Source: Caldalkalibacillus salinus (GTDB taxonomy: Bacteria; Bacillota; Bacilli; Caldalkalibacillales; JCM-10596). From it: a DNA stretch of 64,000 nucleotides. The notes below the pieces were generated by a model. That model had not been told where the DNA came from, did not search any database, and worked only from the letters and a program-made list of their open reading frames with translations. Below, piece by piece: positions 1 through 8,580 of the stretch. The translations under genes were made by a program, and so were the position numbers. The stretch spans positions 124,001 to 188,000 of the forward strand of contig NZ_JAERVL010000004.1 in the NCBI RefSeq assembly GCF_016745835.1. Reading direction: 5' to 3'. Each line of letters opens with the position of its first letter. Within the stretch, counting starts at the first letter, position 1.

Positions 1-861
1 ATGGAGAAACAACAAGGGATGAGATACGACATGAATCGGTCAATACAGTACAAACAACCCAAAAAATGGTTAACACCAGCAAGTGGGTATTTGCAAGGGT
101 ACAGTCATACGCTCAATCCTTACGTAGGCTGTGCTTTTTCCTGTGTCTACTGTTATGTACGGCGTATGCCCGTAGCCCTTTTCCGTCAAAAAGAGTGGGG
201 GACATGGGTGGATGTGAAGGAGGGGGCCTCTGAAACGTTTAGAAAAGAACTTCGTAAAGTAAAAGACAAAGGGGCTGTCACAATTTTCATGTCATCGAGT
301 ACAGATCCTTATCAACCTATTGAATACAACACGCGTATCACCCGTCAGCTGCTAGAAGTGATGGTGGAAGAGGGCGGTCCTGATTTTCTTTTTTTACAAA
401 CACGTAGTCCCCTGGTCACAAGAGATATAGACCTCCTTCACGAGATGAGGGATCGACTATTAATAAGCGTGACAGTTGAAACGGATCGGGAAGACATTCG
501 TCAAGTATTCAGTCCATGGGCGCCTCCTATACAAGGAAGAATACGGGCTTTACGTCAATTAAAAAAGGCGGGCTTACCAGTCCAGGCAGCCGTATCACCT
601 GTATTACCTTGTACTGAACGGTTTGCAGACACGTTGGCTGATCACGTCGACCGCGTTTGTCTTGACGATTATTTTATGGGGGACGGAAGCAAAGGGAAAC
701 GAACAAAACAGTTAGGAGTGGACAAGGTGTATCGCTCCTTGGGACTTGAACACTGGTATACACCAGAAGCGTACCAACAAGTATGGTCGCAGTTTGAGAC
801 GGTATTCTCATCTGACCAATTATACTTAAGCCAGGAAGGCTTTAAACCAATGCTTAGATAA
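1..861 (+). CDS. SPL family radical SAM protein
   Basis: Radical SAM enzyme related to spore photoproduct lyase. The CxxxCxxC iron-sulfur motif lies at residues 44-51 (GCAFSCVYC), followed by an SSSTDPYQPIE stretch and an SVTVETD stretch typical of the SPL-like (Rv2578c-type) group. It would bind a 4Fe-4S cluster and cleave S-adenosylmethionine; the substrate is unknown. True spore photoproduct lyase is longer, so DNA repair should not be assumed. The gene begins at the first base of the window, so the ATG used here may be internal; Met7 and Met11 are alternatives. It converges on the amidase gene that follows. Confidence 0.82.
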   Translation: MEKQQGMRYDMNRSIQYKQPKKWLTPASGYLQGYSHTLNPYVGCAFSCVYCYVRRMPVALFRQKEWGTWVDVKEGASETFRKELRKVKDKGAVTIFMSSSTDPYQPIEYNTRITRQLLEVMVEEGGPDFLFLQTRSPLVTRDIDLLHEMRDRLLISVTVETDREDIRQVFSPWAPPIQGRIRALRQLKKAGLPVQAAVSPVLPCTERFADTLADHVDRVCLDDYFMGDGSKGKRTKQLGVDKVYRSLGLEHWYTPEAYQQVWSQFETVFSSDQLYLSQEGFKPMLR

Positions 862-931
862 TAAATGGTGAATTGCTACGCTAACAGTATAACGGTATCG
901 TTGTTAACAATCTTGACACATCCACCCTTAT

Positions 932-1642
932 CTATTCCTCATCGTACGGATACAGATGAAAGTACTGATCAATGGCATTGGCCATTTTAATTGCTATCTG
1001 TTGCTGGTATGCTGGGTCTTGTAAGCGTTTAGCTTCTATGGGGTGACTAATATACCCAATCTCTGCTATCATACAGGGGCATGGCACGGACTGCAGTAAG
1101 TAGTATCGACGACTAGGGAATTCTTTTTTGGGATACCCCGTTAAGTGATTAAGCTCTGACTGTAGTAACTGTGCCATAAGCGTACTTTTGGCTTGATCTT
1201 GGTGAATGATCATCGGGCCTTTCACACCACTGTGTGACGAATAATTGGTATGGAGACTGATGAAGAGGGCAGGATTTACCCCTTTAGCAATAAGCGCCCT
1301 TTGACGAAGATCTCTCTTATGCCTGCTTCCAACGCGTGGTTGGGGACTGTCATCACTTAAGGCATAATCCTGCAAGCGTGTGATGCCTACTTCGTACTTT
1401 CTTTTTTGAAGTTCGTCGTATAATGCCTTACCGACTTCTAGATTAATGTTTTTTTCTAAAAGCGACCCACGGTGAGTTCCCCCATCGATCCCACCATGTC
1501 CAACGTCGATGATAATATCATAATGTAAAAGCTTTTGTTGTAAGGGCCGTTCCTGAGTCACAGCCTGTACACTCGAGTTAAAACAATATGAAGTCATGAT
1601 GAGCAGTCCTATTATTAAGACGGCCTGACGAAAACTGCGCAT
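932..1642 (-). CDS. N-acetylmuramoyl-L-alanine amidase (CwlD-like, Amidase_3)
   Basis: Zinc-dependent peptidoglycan amidase that cleaves the bond between N-acetylmuramate and L-alanine. An N-terminal hydrophobic segment (residues 5-20) serves as signal or membrane anchor. The Amidase_3 zinc-site pattern is present: DVGHGG with the first His near residue 49, Glu in LLEKNINL near 63, His in SLHTNYS near 131, and catalytic Glu in AEIGYISH near 193. The length of 236 residues equals that of B. subtilis CwlD (237), which makes muramic delta-lactam in the spore cortex, but a vegetative autolysin of the same fold is possible. Preceded by a GGAGGGAACAAC ribosome-binding site. Confidence 0.85.
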   Translation of the reverse strand: MRSFRQAVLIIGLLIMTSYCFNSSVQAVTQERPLQQKLLHYDIIIDVGHGGIDGGTHRGSLLEKNINLEVGKALYDELQKRKYEVGITRLQDYALSDDSPQPRVGSRHKRDLRQRALIAKGVNPALFISLHTNYSSHSGVKGPMIIHQDQAKSTLMAQLLQSELNHLTGYPKKEFPSRRYYLLQSVPCPCMIAEIGYISHPIEAKRLQDPAYQQQIAIKMANAIDQYFHLYPYDEE

Positions 1643-1707
1643 GTTGTTCCCTCCTCTTATTGATTCCTATTTTTTAACAAGAAGAGCTCAATTATCCTAG
1701 TAGTACA

Positions 1708-1745
1708 TAAAAAAAACGCCAGCCTTCCATAGGGATAGGCTGGCG
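1708..1745 (-). terminator. Rho-independent terminator after the cysK-rhodanese unit
   Basis: Nine-base-pair GC-rich stem (CGCCAGCCT/AGGCTGGCG) with a run of A on the + strand, that is a U-tract on the minus-strand transcript. It lies just past the rhodanese gene and ends that leftward unit. Confidence 0.8.
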
Positions 1746-1818
1746 TTCTATATAAAATACCTGGTATACAGTCTTTAGTAAACTATATTTTCTTTAGCAT
1801 CATACGACCCACTAAACC

Positions 1819-2184
1819 CTAGCGCCAACGTTGACCATCGTCAGTCGGAAGGTCCGCCGTATCTGTAGGTCCATCCCATTCCAACATACCACCCGCGTAA
1901 TTCGCTAGCTCTTTGAATCCTTGATCTTGTAAAAATTGACATACAATTTGACTACGATTACCGCTACGGCAAACAACGACGTAATTTTTATCTTTATCTA
2001 ACTCTTGTTCGTATCTGTGCATGAAAGCACTCGTGGGAATGAGTTTCACTCCCGGAATATGTGCCTCATTGTATTCTTCATTTTCTCTCACGTCTAAGAG
2101 AACGGTATCCTTTTCTTTATTCTCAAAGACTTCCTTCACTTCTTCTGTATCAAGTTGTTTCACACCGTCCATTTCAAACGCCAT
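1819..2184 (-). CDS. Rhodanese-like sulfurtransferase domain protein
   Basis: Single-domain rhodanese of about 121 residues. The active-site loop VVVCRSGNRS carries the catalytic Cys that would accept sulfane sulfur, and LLDVRENEEYNEAHIPG is the usual N-terminal rhodanese signature. The start used is the ATG at 2184, which has a good AAGGGTGG site upstream; a longer reading to ATG 2220 would add 12 basic residues and has poor spacing. It lies directly downstream of cysK on the same strand and shares the terminator at 1708-1745, which fits a role in sulfur handling. Confidence 0.8.
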   Translation of the reverse strand: MAFEMDGVKQLDTEEVKEVFENKEKDTVLLDVRENEEYNEAHIPGVKLIPTSAFMHRYEQELDKDKNYVVVCRSGNRSQIVCQFLQDQGFKELANYAGGMLEWDGPTDTADLPTDDGQRWR

Positions 2185-2265
2185 GACAAAACCACCCTTT
2201 CTCTTTGTGCTAAGTGACATTTTTCAATGTCTAAGCCTCTTTTCATTATCGTGCAGATTCCTACT

Positions 2266-3204
2266 TTATCTGTCAAATTGGAAAACGTCGCTAGAGAGAT
2301 AACGTTCGCCAGTATCGGGGGCGATACATACCACTGTTTTACCTTTACCCAGGCGTTTAGCTATTTGGATGGCCGTATAACAAGCAGCCCCTGCTGAAGG
2401 GCCTACCAAAATGCCCTCTTTTCTCGCTAAAGCCCGAGTCACATCATAAGCGTCTTCATCGGTACACTGGATGATTTCCTTATACACGTCCTGATTGAGT
2501 ATCTCTGGTATGAAACCTGGGCTTGTACCGACCAGTTTATGTGGACCAGGTTTACCACCGGAGAGAACAGGAGACCCCTTCGGTTCCACAACGTAGACGT
2601 CTAACTCTGCATAATGTTCTTTTAACGTTTCACCTGTGCCTGTAATCGTACCGCCCGTACCTGCTGTTGCGACGAAAGCGTCTAAATGGTCGACGCCCAC
2701 ACCTTCCATTTGAGCAATGATTTCCTTAGCCGTTGTCCGGCGGTGCATGTCGGGATTAGCCGTGTTTTCAAACTGCTGAGGCATGAAACTGTTTGGCGTT
2801 TCTTTTACCAATTCATGTGCTTTTTGTATCGCTCCTGGCATTTTCTTCTCACCGGGTGTAAGAACGACTTCAGCACCGTACGCCTTGAGCAGGTTAATGC
2901 GTTCTTGGGTCATCGTGTCAGGCATGACGAGTATGGCTTTATACCCTCTGGCAGCTGCGGCCATCGCAAGTCCAATACCGGTATTACCCGAAGTTGGCTC
3001 AATGATGACAGAATTGTCGTTTAATCGCCCTTGTTTTTCCGCTTCAAGTATCATATTATAAGCGGCTCGGTCCTTCACACTGCCACTCGGGTTAAACATT
3101 TCTAGCTTTATATATACAGTCGCATCCTCATCACCGACTAAATGATTAAGGCGGACCATAGGGGTATCCCCAATTAATTCTGCAATGTTATTCACTACAC
3201 GCAT
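2266..3204 (-). CDS. cysK: Cysteine synthase A (O-acetylserine sulfhydrylase)
   Basis: PLP enzyme that makes L-cysteine from O-acetyl-L-serine and sulfide. The PLP-lysine motif GSVKDRA lies near residue 45, the PTSGNTGIGLA loop near 70 binds substrate, and GTGGTITG near 180 binds the PLP phosphate. Length (312) matches the family. The ATG at 3204 is preferred: a GTG nine bases upstream also keeps frame but sits only 2 nt from the AAGGAG site. Transcribed leftward with the rhodanese gene. The family and neighbour place it in cysteine biosynthesis; no T-box or S-box leader is visible in the 180-base gap to trmB. Confidence 0.92.
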   Translation of the reverse strand: MRVVNNIAELIGDTPMVRLNHLVGDEDATVYIKLEMFNPSGSVKDRAAYNMILEAEKQGRLNDNSVIIEPTSGNTGIGLAMAAAARGYKAILVMPDTMTQERINLLKAYGAEVVLTPGEKKMPGAIQKAHELVKETPNSFMPQQFENTANPDMHRRTTAKEIIAQMEGVGVDHLDAFVATAGTGGTITGTGETLKEHYAELDVYVVEPKGSPVLSGGKPGPHKLVGTSPGFIPEILNQDVYKEIIQCTDEDAYDVTRALARKEGILVGPSAGAACYTAIQIAKRLGKGKTVVCIAPDTGERYLSSDVFQFDR

Positions 3205-3384
3205 GTGTTTCACATCTCCTTAGGTAATGTCGACTAAGTCTATAGGCATGATATCATATCCCCGCACTGATTCGCTATATTTTAATAGTTCCCTTCGGTG
3301 GCCATACATAAAGATAGAATTGAACAATTTTTATCCAAAGTGATAAACTAAGGACGGGTATGTTTGACATAAGGAGGATACTTC

Positions 3385-4056
3385 ATGAGATTAAGAAAGA
3401 AGCCTTGGGCAGAAGATTACATAAAAGAACATCCAAGAATCGTCATACCAAATCCTGAAGAATGGAAGGGGAGATGGCACGAATTTTTTGGCAATCACCA
3501 TCCGATCCATATTGAATTAGGAACGGGAAAGGGTCAATTCGTTGTTGGTATGGCAGCAGCAAATCCGCAACTCAATTATATTGGGGTAGAGTTGCAAACG
3601 AGTGTCATTGCAGTCGCCTTACGTAAGGTGAAGGACTCTGAACAATCGAACGTGACCTTACTAAGGCAGAATGTAGCTGACTTAGCGTCTTTCTTTGAAG
3701 TAGGAGAACTCGAGCGGGTTTACTTAAACTTCTCCGACCCATGGCCTAAAAATAGACATGAAAAGCGGCGACTCACCTATAAAAAGTTCCTACATTTGTA
3801 CCATCATTTATTGGGAGCGGGTAAAGACATACATATGAAAACGGATAACGAAGGTTTATTTGAGTATTCCCTTAATTCCTTCTCTGCGAGTGGGTGTCGA
3901 CTCAAAAATGTATCACTCGACTTGCATCGCAGTGATTTTCATTTCCAAGGTAATATTATGACGGAGTACGAAGAAAAGTTTTCTGAAAAAGGAATGCGGA
4001 TCTTTCGTTGTGAAGCCGTTTTACCCGACAAAATAAGAGAGGATGACGAAGCTTAA
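3385..4056 (+). CDS. trmB: tRNA (guanine-N7-)-methyltransferase
   Basis: SAM-dependent enzyme that methylates G46 in the tRNA variable loop. The SAM-binding motif ELGTGKGQF lies near residue 46, and the TrmB signature [14 protein letters not shown] near residue 117 forms the catalytic region. Length 223 is normal. ATG is preceded by AAGGAGG at good spacing. The gene is followed 43 bases later by ytnP, the same pairing as in B. subtilis (ytmQ-ytnP), which supports both names. Confidence 0.95.
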   Translation: MRLRKKPWAEDYIKEHPRIVIPNPEEWKGRWHEFFGNHHPIHIELGTGKGQFVVGMAAANPQLNYIGVELQTSVIAVALRKVKDSEQSNVTLLRQNVADLASFFEVGELERVYLNFSDPWPKNRHEKRRLTYKKFLHLYHHLLGAGKDIHMKTDNEGLFEYSLNSFSASGCRLKNVSLDLHRSDFHFQGNIMTEYEEKFSEKGMRIFRCEAVLPDKIREDDEA

Positions 4057-4099
4057 TCTTTCTTTTGTTTTTTACTATTTATACTAAGGAGGATGCAGC

Positions 4100-4945
4100 A
4101 TGGAGACTTTACAAATCGGTCAGATAAAATTGACATGGTTGCGAGGAGGCGTCAATTACTTAGACGGAGGCGCGATGTTTGGGGTTGTGCCTAAACCATT
4201 GTGGAGCAAACGCTACCCTTGTAATGAGAGGAATCAGATCGAATTGAGAACAGATCCGATTTTGGTTCAAACCCCTCAGCGCACCATGCTCATCGATTCA
4301 GGTATGGGCAGAGGAAAACTGACAGAGAAACAGAGACGTAATTTTGGTGTTGATGAGGAAAGTGATATTGAGCAGTCCTTATCTCACTTAGGTTTAACCC
4401 GACATGATATTGATACGGTACTTATGACGCATTTGCATTTCGATCATGCTTGTGGGTTAACCTTATTAGAAGGAGATCGCTATGTGCCAGCTTTTCCTGA
4501 AGCCAAACATATCGTCACCCAAACGGAGTGGGATGAGATGAGAGCCCCTAATATACGTTCACGCAATACGTATTGGAAAGAGAATTGGGAAGCGATTATG
4601 GACCTCGTTTATCCTTTTGAAGAAGACATCCAAGTGACCGATGAGCTCAAGATGATACATACGGGTGGTCATAGTGCTGGACATGCGATCATCACCTATG
4701 AAAGTCAAGGAGAGAAAGGCATACATTTTGGAGACCTCATGCCGACTCACGCTCACCAAAATCCACTCTGGGTTCTCGCTTATGATGATTATCCCATGGA
4801 TTCTGTGTTCAGTAAGAAAAAATGGGTACCGCGTGTGATGGAGGAAGAGCGTTGGATCACTTTTTACCATGATGCCTATTATCGTGCCATTAAGTGGGAT
4901 GCAGAAGGACATGTTCGTGCATCAGTTGAAAGAAACAGAGAGTAG
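4100..4945 (+). CDS. ytnP: YtnP-family metallo-beta-lactamase fold hydrolase
   Basis: MBL-fold metallohydrolase of 281 residues, the same length as B. subtilis YtnP, a reported quorum-quenching lactonase. The zinc motif HLHFDHACG is near residue 113, with later ligands in GGHSAGHA (near 192) and GDLMPTHAH (near 214). The N-terminal stretch [13 protein letters not shown] is characteristic of the YtnP subgroup. Cytoplasmic: no signal peptide. Preceded by CTAAGGAGG. Lactone hydrolysis is inferred from the family; the natural substrate here is unknown. Confidence 0.87.
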   Translation: METLQIGQIKLTWLRGGVNYLDGGAMFGVVPKPLWSKRYPCNERNQIELRTDPILVQTPQRTMLIDSGMGRGKLTEKQRRNFGVDEESDIEQSLSHLGLTRHDIDTVLMTHLHFDHACGLTLLEGDRYVPAFPEAKHIVTQTEWDEMRAPNIRSRNTYWKENWEAIMDLVYPFEEDIQVTDELKMIHTGGHSAGHAIITYESQGEKGIHFGDLMPTHAHQNPLWVLAYDDYPMDSVFSKKKWVPRVMEEERWITFYHDAYYRAIKWDAEGHVRASVERNRE

Positions 4946-5053
4946 TAGGCAATAGGCAAGTTCTGAGTAGGGACCCTATTCTATTTGATAGCCTAGGACG
5001 TATCTCCATAAAGCATCTATAAGATTAATCTATTCACCCAAGGAGGGTGCCAC

Positions 5054-5356
5054 GTGAATAACGAAATGCTGTTAATGCAGGCTAGACAAGATTTTATCGA
5101 TGTACACAAAGATTTACTGACAGGACAAAAAGTGCCCCTCTATCGTTACGATAACATTGTGAGCGACCTGCAACGGATGGATGATATCAATATTCAGATG
5201 ATACTGGATTTTGTGCAGCAAACCGAAGATATAGATATTGAAGTGATCTGGAAAGAAGTAGGGCGTTTTATTGAAGAAGTGAAATCAGAAGGGCGTTGGG
5301 TTGCCGAAAAAGAACGCTATATTAGCTGGCGGGATGGCAAAATACACATCACATGA
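5054..5356 (+). CDS. Hypothetical protein, 100 residues
   Basis: I do not recognise a family. The protein is soluble, acidic and mostly helical in character (MLLMQARQDF, MILDFVQQTEDIDIEVIWKEV), without signal peptide, membrane segment or cysteine. It has a GTG start with a strong AAGGAGGGTG site. It follows ytnP on the same strand after 108 bases. Its stop codon lies inside a 14-bp tandem repeat (5347-5383), so the C-terminus may vary in length between strains. Confidence 0.65.
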   Translation: MNNEMLLMQARQDFIDVHKDLLTGQKVPLYRYDNIVSDLQRMDDINIQMILDFVQQTEDIDIEVIWKEVGRFIEEVKSEGRWVAEKERYISWRDGKIHIT

Positions 5357-5383
5357 TAAACATCACATGATAAACATCACATA
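5347..5383. repeat. Tandem 14-bp repeat over a stop codon
   Basis: The unit CATCACATGATAAA occurs twice in full (5347-5360, 5361-5374) and once in part (5375-5383). The first copy contains the TGA stop of the 100-residue protein. Confidence 0.85.
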
Positions 5384-5460
5384 ATACAGCCGTTGAGATG
5401 AGAGGGCTTAGTCTCAAGGATAACAATCGCCTAAGGGAACGAGTGACTCACCTTAAGGGC

Positions 5461-5649
5461 TTAGGGACTCTGTGTAGATTTTGCCTTGCGTTTTTTTCTT
5501 TTTTGTAAAAAAGACATGGCTATTTTAAATATCCACACAAACCAGCCTCGTCTTGATCCAATGACAGCCAGGGTCATATAGATGAGAACGAGTACCAAGC
5601 TTAAAAGTATCGTTTGTAACCATGGATGTTGTAATACGAATGTCCACAT
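5461..5649 (-). CDS. Small single-pass membrane protein, 62 residues
   Basis: Unrecognised small protein with one long hydrophobic helix (about residues 13-33, IL/LVLVLIYMTLAV), a second weaker hydrophobic patch (FVWIFKIAMSFL) and a strongly basic tail (KRKKRKAK). The positive C-terminus predicts a cytoplasmic tail. A near-perfect AGGGAGG site precedes the ATG, the main reason to accept it as a gene. It converges on the preceding gene and diverges from the selenoprotein gene. Confidence 0.6.
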   Translation of the reverse strand: MWTFVLQHPWLQTILLSLVLVLIYMTLAVIGSRRGWFVWIFKIAMSFLQKRKKRKAKSTQSP

Positions 5650-5785
5650 TTTTATACCTCCCTAGTATCACTATTTCTCTTTCATATGTCTTTTATACCC
5701 CATCATATTTCGCTAAGCGAAGCATTTGCTTTTTAAAAGCGGGGCAAGGTATAATGTAAGAAATATTCAAAGGAGGCGATACATA

Positions 5786-6046
5786 ATGGATAAGAAAAAT
5801 ATCTCTATTGAATTCTGCATGATGTGAAACTATTTACCTAAAGCCGTCGGTTCGACGGAGGAGCTCATGGCAAACTTTAAGGATAGCATTGCAGGTGTGA
5901 ATTTGATCCCGTCTGGTGGAGGCGTATACGAAGTCGTTGTTGACGGGCAATTGATATTTTCTAAAAAAGAGTTAGAACGTTTCCCTGAAGAAGAAGAACT
6001 AGTGAAAATTATTGCGGAAAGAGGACTTATGACAAAAGAGTCGTAA
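5786..6046 (+). CDS. SelW/Rdx-family protein with in-frame UGA (probable selenoprotein)
   Basis: Reading through one TGA (5825-5827) gives an 86-residue protein: a beta strand ISIEF, then CMM-U with Sec as residue 14, then NYLPKA and LIPSGGGVYEVVVDGQLIFSKK. This is the thioredoxin-like Rdx fold of selenoprotein W, whose redox motif is CxxU or CxxC; most Bacillus homologues have CxxC. The frame stays open through the conserved C-terminal FPEEEELVKI up to TAA, and an AAAGGAGGCGAT site precedes the ATG. A hairpin 16 nt after the TGA fits a bacterial SECIS, and selB and tRNA-Sec are present in the window. Standard gene callers would end this gene at residue 13 or miss it. Predicted role is thiol/selenol redox chemistry; its partner is unknown. 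Confidence 0.88.
5844..5858 (+). promoter_or_regulatory. SECIS-like hairpin for selenocysteine insertion
   Basis: Stem CCGTC/GACGG with loop GGTTC, starting 16 nt after the TGA at 5825-5827. The outer loop G and C may pair to leave a GUU loop. Bacterial SECIS elements lie directly behind the UGA within the coding region, with a G early in the apical loop that SelB contacts; stem length, spacing and the GGU in the loop all fit. Confidence 0.75.
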
Positions 6047-6181
6047 TCGCTCTTTAACGTTGGTTGACACTTAATGGAGGGTGTATGGCCGTAGTATTAT
6101 CAGTCGGGATCATGGCAGTGTATAGCGCATACATGTGTGATGTTTGATTTGCGTTTGCAGCATCCTTGAGCGGAGCTCGAG

Positions 6182-6307
6182 TTGCGAAGAAATGTAAATC
6201 AACATGACCGATATACAGGAGAGATTAAGCACCTGTATATGACGATCGCTTACATTGTTCTGATCCTCTTTTTATTGAGAGATAACATTATTTCCTCAAA
6301 AAAATAA
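6182..6307 (+). CDS. Possible 41-residue single-pass membrane peptide (TTG start)
   Basis: A short frame starting at TTG 6182, six bases after GGAG, encodes a basic N-terminus (MRRNVNQ) and a clear membrane helix (LYMTIAYIVLILFLL), then stops at TAA 6307. It overlaps a second short frame starting at ATG 6085 (also hydrophobic, AGGGTGT site) that ends in TGA at 6145. The pair could be one frame-shifted remnant, two coupled peptides, or chance. No homologue is recognised. Between 6047 and 6495 nothing else coding is seen. Confidence 0.3.
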   Translation: MRRNVNQHDRYTGEIKHLYMTIAYIVLILFLLRDNIISSKK

Positions 6308-6329
6308 GAACATCATCTTGGCCCTCTAG

Positions 6330-6347
6330 AAGGGGATAGCTCCCCTT
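6330..6347 (+). promoter_or_regulatory. Leader hairpin upstream of hppD
   Basis: Perfect inverted repeat AAGGGGA-TAGC-TCCCCTT without a T-run behind it, 44 nt before the terminator hairpin at 6391. Together they could form an attenuator in the hppD leader, or the first could be a simple processing or stability hairpin. Confidence 0.4.
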
Positions 6348-6390
6348 GCCTAAAGTTCTCATGTTCAAACTCTTTATTGTTATAAAGCGG

Positions 6391-6425
6391 AAGAGCGTTA
6401 ACGTACGTTCTTGCGCTCTTTTTAT
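6391..6425 (+). terminator. Terminator hairpin upstream of hppD
   Basis: Stem AAGAGCG/CGCTCTT followed by TTTTTA. It can end the upstream selenoprotein transcript or act as an attenuator 70 bases before hppD. Confidence 0.6.
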
Positions 6426-6495
6426 TTGTGTGACTAGAATAAAGTTAATATTAAAAAAATATAGACCTTTCAAACAACGAAGGAGGTTCATCCAC

Positions 6496-7587
6496 ATGCA
6501 AGATTTTTTTCCAATTAAAAAGATTGATTACATTGAGATGTACGTGGGGAATTCAAAACAAGCCATGCACTATTTCGCTAAGGCTTTCGGGTTTAAACCA
6601 GTAGCTTATTCAGGGTTAGAAACCCAGAATCGTGAGTTTACATCTTACGTGTTAAAACAAAAAGCAATCAGACTCGTTTTATCGTCAACACTGACACCCG
6701 ATCACGCTATTGCTGATTTTGTTAAATTACATGGTGATGGAGCCAAAGACATTGCTTTTGAAGTAGAAAATGTTGAAAGGGCTTACAAAGAATCCGTCAG
6801 TCGAGGAGCCATCGCTATTCAAGAGCCGTATGAAGTGCGTGATGAACATGGTGTCCTCAAAAAAGCAGTTGTTGGGACGTATGGGGATACGGTCCATACA
6901 TTAGTCGAACGTAGCCATTATAACGGTGTGTTCGCACCTGGGTATGCGCCTTACGAAGCTCAGATGGAGGTAGAGGAAACAGGCTTGCTCGGTATCGACC
7001 ATGTGGTTGGTAACGTTGAGCTCAATCGCATGGAAGAGTGGGTTAAATATTATGAGCAAGCGTTCGGCTTTGAACAACTTATTCATTTTGATGATGATGC
7101 CATTAGTACTGACTATACGGCTCTCATGTCTAAAGTGATGCAGGGCGGGAACGGAAAGGTCAAATTCCCTATTAACGAACCTGCTGAAGGAAAGAAGAAA
7201 TCCCAAATTGAGGAGTATCTAGATTTCTACCATGGACCAGGTGTTCAGCATATTGCCATCACCACACCGGATATTATCCAAACTGTAACCAAACTACAAG
7301 AGCGGGGCGTTGAGTTTCTAAAGGTACCACAGACATACTATAAGGAGCTAAGAGATCGTATCGGTGATATAGATGAGGAAATCAATGAATTAGAAAAGCT
7401 GTCTATATTAGTAGATCGTGATGACGATGGATACTTATTGCAAATTTTTACTAAACCTATCGTCGACCGGCCCACCTTGTTTATTGAAATCATTCAACGC
7501 AAAGGGGCGAAAGGATTTGGCTTAGGTAACTTTAAAGCTTTATTTGAAGCGATTGAAAGAGAGCAGGAACTAAGAGGGACGTTGTAA
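6496..7587 (+). CDS. hppD: 4-hydroxyphenylpyruvate dioxygenase
   Basis: Non-haem iron enzyme that converts 4-hydroxyphenylpyruvate to homogentisate in tyrosine breakdown. It has two vicinal-oxygen-chelate repeats. The iron ligands sit in GIDHVVGNVE (about residue 169), GVQHIAITT (about 252) and FIEIIQRKG (about 331). The start is ATG 6496 with a near-perfect GAAGGAGG site; a longer open frame runs back to 6346, but that stretch is the leader hairpin region. Length 363 is normal. The stop overlaps the next start as TAATG, so the FAH-family gene is translationally coupled. Confidence 0.94.
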   Translation: MQDFFPIKKIDYIEMYVGNSKQAMHYFAKAFGFKPVAYSGLETQNREFTSYVLKQKAIRLVLSSTLTPDHAIADFVKLHGDGAKDIAFEVENVERAYKESVSRGAIAIQEPYEVRDEHGVLKKAVVGTYGDTVHTLVERSHYNGVFAPGYAPYEAQMEVEETGLLGIDHVVGNVELNRMEEWVKYYEQAFGFEQLIHFDDDAISTDYTALMSKVMQGGNGKVKFPINEPAEGKKKSQIEEYLDFYHGPGVQHIAITTPDIIQTVTKLQERGVEFLKVPQTYYKELRDRIGDIDEEINELEKLSILVDRDDDGYLLQIFTKPIVDRPTLFIEIIQRKGAKGFGLGNFKALFEAIEREQELRGTL

Positions 7588-8540
7588 TGAAGTGGGTGTC
7601 CTATTACGACACGAGAAATAACGTGCGCGGAGGACTCATCTTTCGTCATCATGTGGTGGATCTAGCATTACTGTTAGATTCACCGACAACAACAGGTGGT
7701 GTACAACTACTTGACATCATCCATTCCGTACAGGAACGTGCCTCTATATACCGTGTCGTGGAGCGTATGAGCAAGTGGGCAGAACAAGAGTGGGAGGGAT
7801 GGAAAGCTGATCACCAAGCTCAGGTAATCCCTTTTGACCAAGTGTCACTCGCTGCGCCACTCCCAGTTCCTCATAGTTTTAGAGATTTTTACGCATTTGA
7901 AGCGCATGTCAAAACGTGTCGGGGAAAAAGAGGCTTAGATATGGTGGACCAGTGGTACGCCGCGCCGGCTTTTTATTTTAGTAATCATCAATCCATTACG
8001 GGCCCCAATACAGAAATCACTTTTCCAAGACTTTCGAAAAAAAGGGACTATGAGTTAGAAATCGGGATTGTGATTGGTAAGGAAGGTCGAAACATCACGA
8101 GAGATCAAGCGTTTGACTATGTATTCGGTCTCACTATTATTAATGATTGGAGTGCCAGAGACATACAGGCGGAGGAAGTGAAGGTTGGACTAGGACCGGC
8201 CAAAGGGAAAGATTTCTCTACAAGTGTAGGACCTTTTCTTGTGTCTGCGGATGAGTGGCGGGACCGTTTAACAGGCGAACAGATTGATTTGTCGATGGAA
8301 GCGTACATCAACGATAAAAAACAGTCTTCAGGGAACCTCAATCAGTTGTATTTTTCAATTCCTCAACTAGTGGAACAGGCGTCAAAAGATTGTACGTTAT
8401 TTCCAGGCGATTTGCTGGGAACCGGTACGGTGGGGACGGGGTGTTTGCTAGAACAAGAGGAACCAACATGGTTACAAAGTGGGGACAGAGTGGCGCTCAA
8501 AGTGGAGCGACTAGGTGTGTTAACCAATACAATTAAATAG
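7587..8540 (+). CDS. Fumarylacetoacetate hydrolase family protein
   Basis: FAH-fold hydrolase of 317 residues. The C-terminal catalytic domain has the metal-ligand motifs YELEIGIVIGKEG (near residue 153) and FGLTIINDWSARDIQ (near 182), and the substrate-loop pattern GPNTEITFPR. Lying between hppD and hmgA, it most likely performs the last step, splitting fumarylacetoacetate to fumarate and acetoacetate. No maleylacetoacetate isomerase gene is adjacent, so that step must be encoded elsewhere or be dispensable. It overlaps hppD by one base and is followed after 40 bases by hmgA. Confidence 0.9.
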   Translation: MKWVSYYDTRNNVRGGLIFRHHVVDLALLLDSPTTTGGVQLLDIIHSVQERASIYRVVERMSKWAEQEWEGWKADHQAQVIPFDQVSLAAPLPVPHSFRDFYAFEAHVKTCRGKRGLDMVDQWYAAPAFYFSNHQSITGPNTEITFPRLSKKRDYELEIGIVIGKEGRNITRDQAFDYVFGLTIINDWSARDIQAEEVKVGLGPAKGKDFSTSVGPFLVSADEWRDRLTGEQIDLSMEAYINDKKQSSGNLNQLYFSIPQLVEQASKDCTLFPGDLLGTGTVGTGCLLEQEEPTWLQSGDRVALKVERLGVLTNTIK

Positions 8541-8580
8541 ACACTATGATTTTTAAACTGAGGTAAAGGAGGAAAAGAGT

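Noticed and set aside
6346-6495. Fifty-codon N-terminal extension of HppD
   Set aside because: It overlaps the leader hairpins and terminator, has no family similarity, and ATG 6496 has a near-perfect ribosome-binding site.
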